A stretch of DNA of 21,080 bases, taken from the NCBI GenBank assembly GCA_030430515.1, contig JAUIKX010000014.1, forward strand, positions 1 to 21,080. The letters run 5' to 3'. Below the pieces are notes generated by a model. The model saw nothing but the letters and a program-made list of their open reading frames with translations, did no database searches and was not told the origin of the DNA. Position 1 is the first letter of the stretch, and each line of letters starts with the position of its first letter. Positions 14,704-21,080 of the stretch are shown piece by piece. This stretch comes from Gammaproteobacteria bacterium. GTDB taxonomy: Bacteria > Pseudomonadota > Gammaproteobacteria > Pseudomonadales > Azotimanducaceae. The translations under genes were made by a program, and so were the position numbers.

Positions 14704-15544
14704 GAGCCGTGACAGCGCCGTTCCGGGTTGTTTGTATGTTGTCGCTACGCCTATTGGAAACCTTGACGACATCACGGTGCGAGCCGTAAATGTCCTCAAA
14801 TCGGTAGCGACGATTGCTGCGGAGGATACCAGACACACCAGGCGTCTGTTGCAGCACCTCGGCATCGATGGGGTTCGTCTGATCAGCCTCCATGAGCACA
14901 ACGAGGGGGCTACCGCGGGGCAGGTGCTCGAACTGCTGCAGCACGGCGATATCGCGCTGGTTTCTGATGCGGGTACGCCGTTACTTTCCGATCCAGGCTT
15001 TGAGCTGGTCCGTGCTGCATGGGCTGAAGGGCTCCAGGTGGTGCCCGTTCCCGGTGCCAGCGCGCTGACCGCAGCGCTTTCGGCGTGTCCGTTGCCGAAC
15101 CACGATGTTTGCTTTGCCGGCTTTCTTCCTTCGAAATCCGGGCCGCTACGAAAGCGTCTCGATACTTTCGCCACGTTTCCGGGGGCCGTGGTGTTCTTCG
15201 AGGCGCCGCACCGCATCGTTGCCACGATGGAGGCGCTGGCTGAACGATTTCCGACGCGTCGTGTTTTCGTCGCTCGCGAGCTGACCAAAATGCATGAAAC
15301 GCTGCTTTTCGGGCTGCCTGAGGCGCTTGCCCCTGTGTTGCAGCAGGAGCATCGCGGCGAGTTCGTGGTCGTTCTCGAAGGGAGAGAGAGAGGGGAGGGA
15401 TCTGCCGGAACGGTTTCCGGCGAGGTGCTGCTGCGGGAGCTTGCCGGCCAGCTGCCTCCGCGCGCTGCTGCTCGCATTGTCGCCAGGATATGTGGTGGTG
15501 AAAGCCGCGACTGGTACTCACGGATTCGCGAGCTGCGTGAATGA
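14690..15544 (+). CDS. rsmI: 16S rRNA 2'-O-ribose C1402 methyltransferase RsmI
   Basis: RsmI methylates the ribose of C1402 in 16S rRNA, next to the base methylated by RsmH, whose gene is nearby. The 284 residues match the family: VVATPIGNLDDIT, AAEDTRHTRRLLQHLGI, HEHNE, LVSDAGTPLLSDPGFELV, PVPGASALTAALSA and FFEAPHR. Start choice: TTG at 14690 has GGAGG eight bases upstream; the ATG at 14702, in the same frame, gives 280 residues with only a weak GAG. I prefer TTG. Either way the 5' end overlaps the divergent lpoA start (CATG shared). The rnpB -10 element lies just after its stop. Confidence 0.95.
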   Translation: MSEFMSRDSAVPGCLYVVATPIGNLDDITVRAVNVLKSVATIAAEDTRHTRRLLQHLGIDGVRLISLHEHNEGATAGQVLELLQHGDIALVSDAGTPLLSDPGFELVRAAWAEGLQVVPVPGASALTAALSACPLPNHDVCFAGFLPSKSGPLRKRLDTFATFPGAVVFFEAPHRIVATMEALAERFPTRRVFVARELTKMHETLLFGLPEALAPVLQQEHRGEFVVVLEGRERGEGSAGTVSGEVLLRELAGQLPPRAAARIVARICGGESRDWYSRIRELRE

Positions 15545-15549
15545 CGGTT

Positions 15550-15555
15550 TACAAT
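15550..15555 (+). promoter_or_regulatory. -10 element of the rnpB promoter
   Basis: TACAAT ends five bases before the first paired base of RNase P RNA (15561), which is the right distance for a start there. No strong -35 is seen; it would overlap the last codons of rsmI. Confidence 0.5.
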
Positions 15556-15560
15556 GCAGC

Positions 15561-15913
<353 letters not shown>

Positions 15914-16038
15914 TTTTTCAGTTCTCAGCCTGGGGCTTTGAGCTGGCCGCAACGCTTGCGAACAGGGCGCTCATGGGCCATCTGCTGGCCGGCAGGCCAA
16001 AATCCCTTATTTTTCCAGTGGTTAGACGGGAAGAGCGG
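15914..16038 (+). other. Gap between rnpB and the mra promoter
   Basis: TTTTT follows the rnpB P1 helix at once. Further on there are small stems such as CGCAA (15948-15952) with TTGCG (15956-15960), and GC-rich self-complementary stretches around 15976-15998 followed by a T-rich stretch (16008-16014), which could together end rnpB transcription. I see no gene. Confidence 0.3.
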
Positions 16039-16066
16039 TTGATTCTCTTGAAATGAAGCATATAGT
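16039..16066 (+). promoter_or_regulatory. Predicted mra promoter of the division/cell-wall cluster
   Basis: TTGATT (16039-16044) and TATAGT (16061-16066), 16 bases apart. The -10 matches consensus at five of six bases and overlaps the first base of the MraZ boxes. Transcription would start near 16073. Confidence 0.6.
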
Positions 16067-16100
16067 GGGCTTCTTTGGGAAATAGTGGGAAATTGTGGGG
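16066..16100 (+). promoter_or_regulatory. MraZ operator: four TGGGN boxes at exact 10-base spacing
   Basis: TGGGC (16066-16070), TGGGA (16076-16080), TGGGA (16086-16090) and TGGGG (16096-16100), each pair separated by exactly five bases. Repeats of TGGGN with five-base spacers are the known DNA target of MraZ upstream of mraZ in E. coli and other bacteria. Their place over the -10 and start point fits direct repression of the cluster by its first product. Confidence 0.88.
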
Positions 16101-16145
16101 TCTCCTCAGTGCTGCTCGCAGCAGCCATCGCCCCGCTGGTGACAG

Positions 16146-16604
16146 GTGTTCCGAGGTATTCACAGCGTCAAGCTCGACGACAAGGGCCGCATGGCGCTTC
16201 CCGTGCGTTTTAGGGAAGCCGTTCAGGCTGCTTGCGAAGGTCGTATGGTTGTGACGATCGACGTGGTCGATCGTTGCCTGCTGCTGTACCCGGTTATCGA
16301 ATGGGAGTCAGTCCAGGGCCGGCTGGAAGACCTGGCGAACATCGACTCAGCGGCGCGTACAGTGCAGCGCCTGCTGATTGGTCATGCGACTGATCTCGAG
16401 ATCGACGGTAACGGGCGTCTGCGCCTGCCGACGCTGCTGCGCGATCATGCCGGTCTCGAGAAAACCATCAAGCTGGTGGGGCTCGGCAACAAGATTGAGG
16501 TCTGGTCTGAAGCGGCCTGGTCTGAAGGGATGTCCCGTTGGGTGGGCTCTGATGATGTGCGGGCACTGGCCAGTCAGGCCTCTGTGTCGGGGCTGCGTCT
16601 TTGA
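16146..16604 (+). CDS. mraZ: Transcriptional regulator MraZ
   Basis: MraZ is a ring-forming DNA-binding protein with two AbrB/SpoVT-type domains; it represses the division/cell-wall operon by binding TGGGN repeats upstream of itself. The 152 residues match E. coli MraZ (152). Both copies of the DxxxR signature are present: Asp12-Lys-Gly-Arg region (LDDKGRMALPVRFR) and DGNGRLRLPTLLRDHAGL. VQRLLIGHA lies between. It starts with GTG at 16146 (MFRGIHS, like E. coli MFRGAT). The final TGA overlaps the TTG start of rsmH as TTGA. Confidence 0.97.
   Translation: MFRGIHSVKLDDKGRMALPVRFREAVQAACEGRMVVTIDVVDRCLLLYPVIEWESVQGRLEDLANIDSAARTVQRLLIGHATDLEIDGNGRLRLPTLLRDHAGLEKTIKLVGLGNKIEVWSEAAWSEGMSRWVGSDDVRALASQASVSGLRL
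16589..16592 (+). promoter_or_regulatory. Shine-Dalgarno supporting the TTG start of rsmH
   Basis: GGGG lies eight bases before the TTG at 16601, within the last codons of mraZ. It is short but correctly spaced, and no ATG or GTG is available at this end of the gene. Confidence 0.45.
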
Positions 16605-17521
16605 GCAGCCACATACCGGTTCTGCTCGATGAGGCGCTGGCCGCCATGCTCGCCGGTTCGGTCGAGGGGCCACGCTGCTGGCTGGACGGCACGTTCGGCA
16701 GAGGCGGGCATACCCGCGCGCTGCTCGCTGCGATTCCTCCAGACGATCGCCTGATCGTCATAGACCGCGACCCGGCGGCCATTGAGGAGGCACGCAGGCT
16801 TGCGGCTGAAGACGAGCGGGTGACCGTGCTGCATGGCGAGTGGAATGATGTGCTCGACCAGCTTGGTACCTGTCGCTTTGCAGGGATTCTGCTTGATCTG
16901 GGCGTGTCATCGCCGCAACTGGACGACGCGGACCGTGGGTTCAGCTTCAACGCCGAGGGTCCACTCGACATGCGTATGAACCCGGAGGAGGGGGTGTCAG
17001 CAGCTGAATGGTTGAATGGCGCTGAAGAGCAGGAAATCAGCCGGGTGCTCTGGGAGTTCGGTGAGGAGCGTTTCGCCAGGCGTGTCGCCCGGAGCATCGT
17101 AGCGGCCCGCCCGCTGGCGACGACGACCGACCTGAAAGAAGCGGTGCAGCGGGCCATTCCTGCAGCGGCGCGCAGCCGAAAGAAGAGCGATGCGACCCGG
17201 TCCTTTCAGGCCGTTCGTATACATGTCAACGGTGAGCTCGAAGGGCTGCAGAACGTTCTTCCGGAGTTTCTGGAGCGCCTCCAGCCGGGAGGCCGGCTGG
17301 TTGTGATCACATTCCACTCTCTGGAAGACCGGCTGGTAAAACGGTTCTTCCGATCGGTAAGCCGTCCTGCGGAGCTGCCCCGACACCTGCCGGTCAAGGC
17401 GGTGGAGGCAGCGCCTCGGGCACGTGTCGTCGGGAAATCGGCCACACCTACTGCGGTCGAGCGCAACAGCAACCCACGAGCCAGAAGTGCCCGCTTGCGG
17501 GTGCTGGAGCTATGCGCGTGA
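16601..17521 (+). CDS. rsmH: 16S rRNA N4-cytosine-1402 methyltransferase RsmH (MraW)
   Basis: RsmH adds the N4 methyl group to C1402 of 16S rRNA in the decoding centre; RsmI modifies the same nucleotide. The 306 residues show the SAM-binding pattern DGTFGRGGHTRALL and IVIDRDP, the family block LLDLGVSSPQLDDADRGFSF, DMRMNPEEG, and the C-terminal NSNPRARSARLRVLE. The N-terminus SSHIPVLLDEAL begins right at the conserved HxPVLLDE, so the TTG at 16601 is the only workable start. It overlaps mraZ by four bases and ftsL by ten. Confidence 0.97.
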   Translation: MSSHIPVLLDEALAAMLAGSVEGPRCWLDGTFGRGGHTRALLAAIPPDDRLIVIDRDPAAIEEARRLAAEDERVTVLHGEWNDVLDQLGTCRFAGILLDLGVSSPQLDDADRGFSFNAEGPLDMRMNPEEGVSAAEWLNGAEEQEISRVLWEFGEERFARRVARSIVAARPLATTTDLKEAVQRAIPAAARSRKKSDATRSFQAVRIHVNGELEGLQNVLPEFLERLQPGGRLVVITFHSLEDRLVKRFFRSVSRPAELPRHLPVKAVEAAPRARVVGKSATPTAVERNSNPRARSARLRVLELCA

Positions 17522-17787
17522 GCGGTTGGATGCATCTGGCGGCGTGCGCGGTTCTGCTGTTTCTGGTGGCATGGTCCAGCGCTTACGTCGTTCGCGTCAC
17601 TCACGAGCACCGTCAGCTCTACGGTGAGCTTCAGGAGGTTCAAGCGCGTCACGATGAACTGCTCACCGTGCAGTCGCGCCTGGTGTTGGAGCGCGGTGCG
17701 CTCGCCAGCTATCAGACCATCGAGCGGGTCGCGCAGAACGACCTGAAGATGCGCTTCCCCACGAATGTGGAGTATGTAGAACCGTGA
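17512..17787 (+). CDS. ftsL: Cell division protein FtsL
   Basis: FtsL is a small bitopic membrane protein that forms the FtsQLB complex and helps activate the septal synthase FtsWI. The 91 residues comprise a short cytoplasmic start, one membrane segment (about 8-27), and a periplasmic coiled coil with Leu/Val heptads (about 30-70), ending MRFPTNVEYVEP. Sequence conservation in this family is low; position between rsmH and ftsI and the topology decide the call. The start is ATG at 17512 inside rsmH; a GTG two codons later (17518) is an alternative. Its stop overlaps the ftsI start as GTGA. Confidence 0.93.
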   Translation: MRVSGWMHLAACAVLLFLVAWSSAYVVRVTHEHRQLYGELQEVQARHDELLTVQSRLVLERGALASYQTIERVAQNDLKMRFPTNVEYVEP

Positions 17788-19475
17788 GGTGGCGTCACTA
17801 TGTCGTTGCTGCCGGGTTCTGTGCGCTCGTGCTTGTGCTGGCCGGTAGAGTGGCCTTCCTGGGGGTCGAAGAACGCGGCTTTCTGAAGAGCCAGGGCGAC
17901 ATGCGCGCCGTTCGTTCCGAAACGCTGCGTGCACAGCGCGGAGTGGTGAAAGACCGTTGGGGTGAGCCGCTGGCCATATCGACGCCGGTCTACTCCGCCT
18001 GGTCCGATCCCAGCCTCAACCGCGTATCGGATGCGGATATCCTGCGCCTGTCAGAGGTGCTCGAGGTGCCCCGCGCCAGGCTTGCGGCCAAGCTGGGTGA
18101 CGCCTCCAGGCAGCATGTCTTTCTAAGACGGCGGATGAGTCTTGCCGTTGCCGAGCGCGTGCGTAACCTAGGTATCGAGGGCGTGTACCTCTCCACCGAG
18201 TACCGTCGCTTCTATCCGGCGGGCGAAACCGCGGCACACGTCGTGGGCATCAGCGGCCTCGATGAAGGTGGGGTGGATGAAAAAGGTCTTGAAGGCATCG
18301 AGCGGGCCTATGATGAGCGCCTGCATGGTCGCACCGGCAAGAAAAAGGTGATCCGGGATCGTAACGGCCGCAACATCAGCGATCTGGAGTATGTTGCCGC
18401 GCCGCGCTACGGCGAAGATCTGCAGCTCTCCCTGGATCTGCGATTGCAGTTTGTGGCCTACCGCGAGCTGAAATCTGCCGTCGAAGGGCATGGCGCGAAG
18501 TCTGGCTCCCTGGTGATGCTCGACGCGCGCAATGGCGACATTCTTGCGCTGGTGAACCAGCCGTCCTACAACCCCAATGAACCTTTGCGCACGACCTACG
18601 AGAAGCTGCGCAACCGGGCTGTTACCGATGTCTATGAGCCGGGTTCCACGATCAAACCGTTTGCAGTGCTGGCGGCTCTGGAGTCTGGAGATTTTCATCC
18701 CGAGACCGTCATCGACACTTCTCCCGGGTATCTGTGGGTGGGCGAGAAGCTGATCGAAGACCCGCTCAATCGGGGTGAGTTGACCCTCACGCAGGCGCTG
18801 CAGAAATCGTCGCAGGTGGCCATCGTGAAGACCGCGCTGGCGCTCGAAGAACGAAGCGTGTTCGATGTGCTGACACGCGCGGGTGTAGGTCGCTACGTGG
18901 GTTCCGGACTGCCGGGTGAAGCTGCAGGTTACTTCAGTGACGCCAGGCTCAAAAGCGAGCTCGTTCGAGCCACCCTGGCGTATGGATACGGTCTCAGCCT
19001 GTCGCCGTTGCAGCTGGCCAGGGCCTACCTGACCCTGGCCACGGGTGGTACCCGGTTGCCGCTCAGCATTCTCTACTCTGAGCGCCAGCCTCAATACAAA
19101 CCAGGCGGTGAGAAGGTGTTCTCCACGCGCAACGCGGTCAGCGTGCTGGAGATGATGGAGGCGGTTACGACCGAAGAAGGCACCGCGCCGAAAGCGAGCA
19201 TTCCCGGATATCGAGTCGCTGGAAAAACCGGAACGGCCAGGGTGGTCGGCTCTGGTGGCTATGACGATGAGCGCCATGTCGCGCTTTTTGCCGGCGTGGT
19301 GCCCATCGACGATCCTCGATTGGTGGTCGTCGTCGTGGTCAACGAACCCAGTGAAGGGCTGAGTGGTGGCGGTGCGGTCGCCGCGCCGGTATTTGCCAGG
19401 GTTGCCGAGCGCAGCCTCCGTCTCATGGGGGTGCCGAGCCGCAGGCAGCCGATGGTTGCTGGAGGTGGTTCGTGA
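17784..19475 (+). CDS. ftsI: Septal peptidoglycan transpeptidase FtsI (PBP3)
   Basis: FtsI is the class B penicillin-binding protein that cross-links septal peptidoglycan with FtsW. Of 563 residues, one membrane anchor lies at about 6-26 and the PBP dimer domain starts near 45 (RAQRGVVKDRWGEPLA). In the transpeptidase domain SxxK is Ser288-Thr-Ile-Lys291 (nucleophile Ser288) and KTGT is Lys481-Thr-Gly-Thr484. The SxN motif, normally Ser-Ser-Asn (LQKSSNVG in E. coli), reads Ser342-Ser343-Gln344 here (codons 18807-18815). The rest of the fold looks intact, so the enzyme is probably active. It starts with GTG and overlaps ftsL and murE by four bases each. Confidence 0.97.
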   Translation: MRWRHYVVAAGFCALVLVLAGRVAFLGVEERGFLKSQGDMRAVRSETLRAQRGVVKDRWGEPLAISTPVYSAWSDPSLNRVSDADILRLSEVLEVPRARLAAKLGDASRQHVFLRRRMSLAVAERVRNLGIEGVYLSTEYRRFYPAGETAAHVVGISGLDEGGVDEKGLEGIERAYDERLHGRTGKKKVIRDRNGRNISDLEYVAAPRYGEDLQLSLDLRLQFVAYRELKSAVEGHGAKSGSLVMLDARNGDILALVNQPSYNPNEPLRTTYEKLRNRAVTDVYEPGSTIKPFAVLAALESGDFHPETVIDTSPGYLWVGEKLIEDPLNRGELTLTQALQKSSQVAIVKTALALEERSVFDVLTRAGVGRYVGSGLPGEAAGYFSDARLKSELVRATLAYGYGLSLSPLQLARAYLTLATGGTRLPLSILYSERQPQYKPGGEKVFSTRNAVSVLEMMEAVTTEEGTAPKASIPGYRVAGKTGTARVVGSGGYDDERHVALFAGVVPIDDPRLVVVVVVNEPSEGLSGGGAVAAPVFARVAERSLRLMGVPSRRQPMVAGGGS

Positions 19476-20914
19476 AGCTGTCGCAGCTTCTCGGTGCGCA
19501 GGGCAACGCTGTAAACAATATTGAAATCACCGGCTTGAGTGATGATTCGCGCACGGTCGAAGCGGGCGATGCATTCATCGCTGTCGCCGGACACCGCGAC
19601 AACGGGCTCGGGTACGTGAGTGACGCTGTAGCCCGTGGTGCGAGCGTGGTGCTGACTGAGGCACCGTTTGATGGTGACGTCGGGGTGCCCGTGTTGCAGG
19701 TGGATGACCTGGCACGGCGCCGTGGAGAGCTCGCGGCGGTTTTTTACGGACATCCGGGGCGTAACGTTCGATGCCTTGGTATCACGGGTACCAATGGCAA
19801 GACTTCGGTGGCTTTCTACACCGCAAGCGCGCTCGAGCAGCTCGGCGAAAACGGCGGCTACATGGGCACGGTCGGTTGGGGGCGGGTGTCGTCGCTCCAG
19901 GCATCCGACATGACGACGGTCGGAGCCGTACAGACACAATCCCGTCTGGCATCTCTGCGCGAGCAGGGTTGCGGCTGGGCTGCGATGGAAGTGAGTTCCC
20001 ATGCGCTGGTTCAGGACCGGGTAGACGCGGTGCCTTTCGAAGCGGCGCTGTTTACCAACCTTTCCAGAGATCATCTCGACTACCATCGCAGTATGGCGGA
20101 GTACGGTGCGGCAAAGCGCCGACTCTTCGAACAGCCGGGCCTGGCTCTGGGTGTGGTCAACGCGGATGACGCATATGGTGAGCGTCTGGCGAAGGACTTC
20201 AAACGACGTTATCCGGTCATTACCTTCGGCCGGCGTGGAGATGTACGATGGGACGCGCTGCACTTCGACCCATCCGGCGTTCGTGGAGCGTGGCATACCC
20301 CATGGGGTGATCACCGCTTCGAACTGCCCCTGATCGGTGAATTTTCCGTGGCCAACGCGGCCGCTTCTCTGGCGCTGCTCTGCGGCCTGGGCTTCGATTT
20401 CAAGCGCGTGGTCGAGGCGCAGCGGCGTCTTGTTGGCGTGCCCGGTCGGATGGAGTTCATTTCATTGAGGTCGGGGCCGGCAGCAGTAATCGACTACGCG
20501 CACACGCCCGATGCGCTCGCAACTGTTCTGCCCGCGCTTCGCCGCCATTGTCGGGGGGAGCTGGTTTGTGTCGTGGGCTGCGGTGGCGACCGGGACCCGG
20601 GAAAGCGTCCGCTCATGGCGTCGGTTGCCGAGCAGGCAGCGGATGTCATCTGGCTCACGAGCGACAACCCGCGTAGCGAGGATCCTGAGAAGATTCTCGA
20701 CGATATGCGCGCAGGGCTGTCTGGCGGTGGATGTGTTTTCGAGTGTGTCGATCGTGCGGAGGCCATCACGCGGGCACTGGCCTTCGCGGGAGAAGACGAC
20801 ATCGTCCTCGTGGCTGGAAAGGGCCACGAAGATTACCAGGAGCTTGCTGATGGAAGAGTTCCCTTCAGCGATCGCGACATCGTTCTCGAACTCGCTCGAG
20901 AGAGGGCCGGCTGA
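19472..20914 (+). CDS. murE: UDP-MurNAc-L-Ala-D-Glu: meso-diaminopimelate ligase MurE
   Basis: MurE adds the third peptide residue to the peptidoglycan precursor in the cytoplasm, using ATP. Of 480 residues, the P-loop is Gly106-Thr-Asn-Gly-Lys110-Thr-Ser. Lys215 in YGAAKRRLF is the likely carbamoylated lysine. Asp398-Asn-Pro-Arg401 is the motif that selects meso-diaminopimelate over lysine. EVSSHAL and NLSRDHLDYH are further family blocks. The length is normal, so it is not fused to MurF. It starts with GTG (GTGA overlap with ftsI). The TGA is followed with no gap by the mraY ATG; murF, expected here, is absent. Confidence 0.97.
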   Translation: MKLSQLLGAQGNAVNNIEITGLSDDSRTVEAGDAFIAVAGHRDNGLGYVSDAVARGASVVLTEAPFDGDVGVPVLQVDDLARRRGELAAVFYGHPGRNVRCLGITGTNGKTSVAFYTASALEQLGENGGYMGTVGWGRVSSLQASDMTTVGAVQTQSRLASLREQGCGWAAMEVSSHALVQDRVDAVPFEAALFTNLSRDHLDYHRSMAEYGAAKRRLFEQPGLALGVVNADDAYGERLAKDFKRRYPVITFGRRGDVRWDALHFDPSGVRGAWHTPWGDHRFELPLIGEFSVANAAASLALLCGLGFDFKRVVEAQRRLVGVPGRMEFISLRSGPAAVIDYAHTPDALATVLPALRRHCRGELVCVVGCGGDRDPGKRPLMASVAEQAADVIWLTSDNPRSEDPEKILDDMRAGLSGGGCVFECVDRAEAITRALAFAGEDDIVLVAGKGHEDYQELADGRVPFSDRDIVLELARERAG

Positions 20915-21080
20915 ATGCTGCTTTGGTTGACAGAACTGCTCACGGAGTACGTCGGCGGGTTTGCCGTTTTTCAGTACCTGACCTTCCGGACCATGGTCAG
21001 CGTTACCACGGCGCTGGCGATCTCGCTGTTCATCGGGCCGCTGGTCATCGAGCGGCTGTCGCACCACCAGATCGGTCAGC
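20915..21080 (+). CDS. mraY: Phospho-MurNAc-pentapeptide transferase MraY, 5' part
   Basis: MraY transfers phospho-MurNAc-pentapeptide to undecaprenyl phosphate, making lipid I at the inner membrane. Only the first 55 codons are in the window. They match the E. coli N-terminus (MLVWLAEHL...FNVFSYLTFR): MLLWLTELLTEYVGGF, AVFQYLTFRTMVS, then the first membrane segment up to SLFIGPLVIERL. The ATG at 20915 follows the murE stop directly, and AGAGGG (20901-20906) lies eight bases upstream. The remainder lies beyond the window. Confidence 0.95.
   Translation, partial: MLLWLTELLTEYVGGFAVFQYLTFRTMVSVTTALAISLFIGPLVIERLSHHQIGQ

Noticed and set aside
18168..20314. Two long minus-strand open frames (about 369 and 351 codons)
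   Set aside because: Both are antisense to ftsI and murE, lack family features and are explained by GC-rich codon bias.

Overview
The window is a GC-rich chromosomal segment from a gammaproteobacterium. The proteins resemble those of Escherichia and Pseudomonas along their full lengths. The block order (murA-hisG-hisD, a DegS/AlgW protease, zapE, rplM-rpsI-petABC-sspAB, dolP-yraN-lpoA against rsmI, rnpB, then mraZ and the division/cell-wall cluster) is, from memory, close to that of Pseudomonas. I cannot name the genus. MurE carries the DNPR motif expected for meso-diaminopimelate peptidoglycan.

Layout. 1-2691 (+): 3' part of murA, short-form hisG, hisD. 2700-3758 (-): a membrane-anchored DegS-type protease, divergent from zapE (3792-4877, +). 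4886-6777 (-): a two-gene unit of a TetR-family regulator and a lone Rieske ring-hydroxylating oxygenase, with palindromes upstream of the regulator. This pair is the only accessory-looking DNA here. 6970-11857 (+): rplM-rpsI, petABC (cytochrome bc1), sspA-sspB. 11916-14703 (-): dolP, yraN and lpoA, read in the order lpoA-yraN-dolP. 14690-15544 (+): rsmI, head-to-head with lpoA and overlapping it. 15561-15913 (+): rnpB. 16039-21080 (+): mra promoter with four MraZ boxes, then mraZ, rsmH, ftsL, ftsI, murE and the start of mraY.

Working together: murA, murE, mraY, ftsI, ftsL and lpoA serve peptidoglycan synthesis and septation, and zapE serves the Z-ring. rsmH, rsmI, rplM and rpsI serve the ribosome, and rnpB matures tRNA. 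petABC is the respiratory bc1 complex. sspB delivers ssrA-tagged proteins to ClpXP. The degS-like protease and dolP look after the envelope.

Most notable departures from the expected: murF is absent between murE and mraY; the FtsI SxN motif reads Ser-Ser-Gln; TTG starts are unusually common, including for essential genes; hisC and diaA are missing from their usual places; and the TetR-Rieske pair sits between zapE and rplM. I found no wholly new system, CRISPR array, tRNA, insertion sequence or prophage. No gap between genes exceeds 300 bases; the largest (15914-16145) holds the mra control region.
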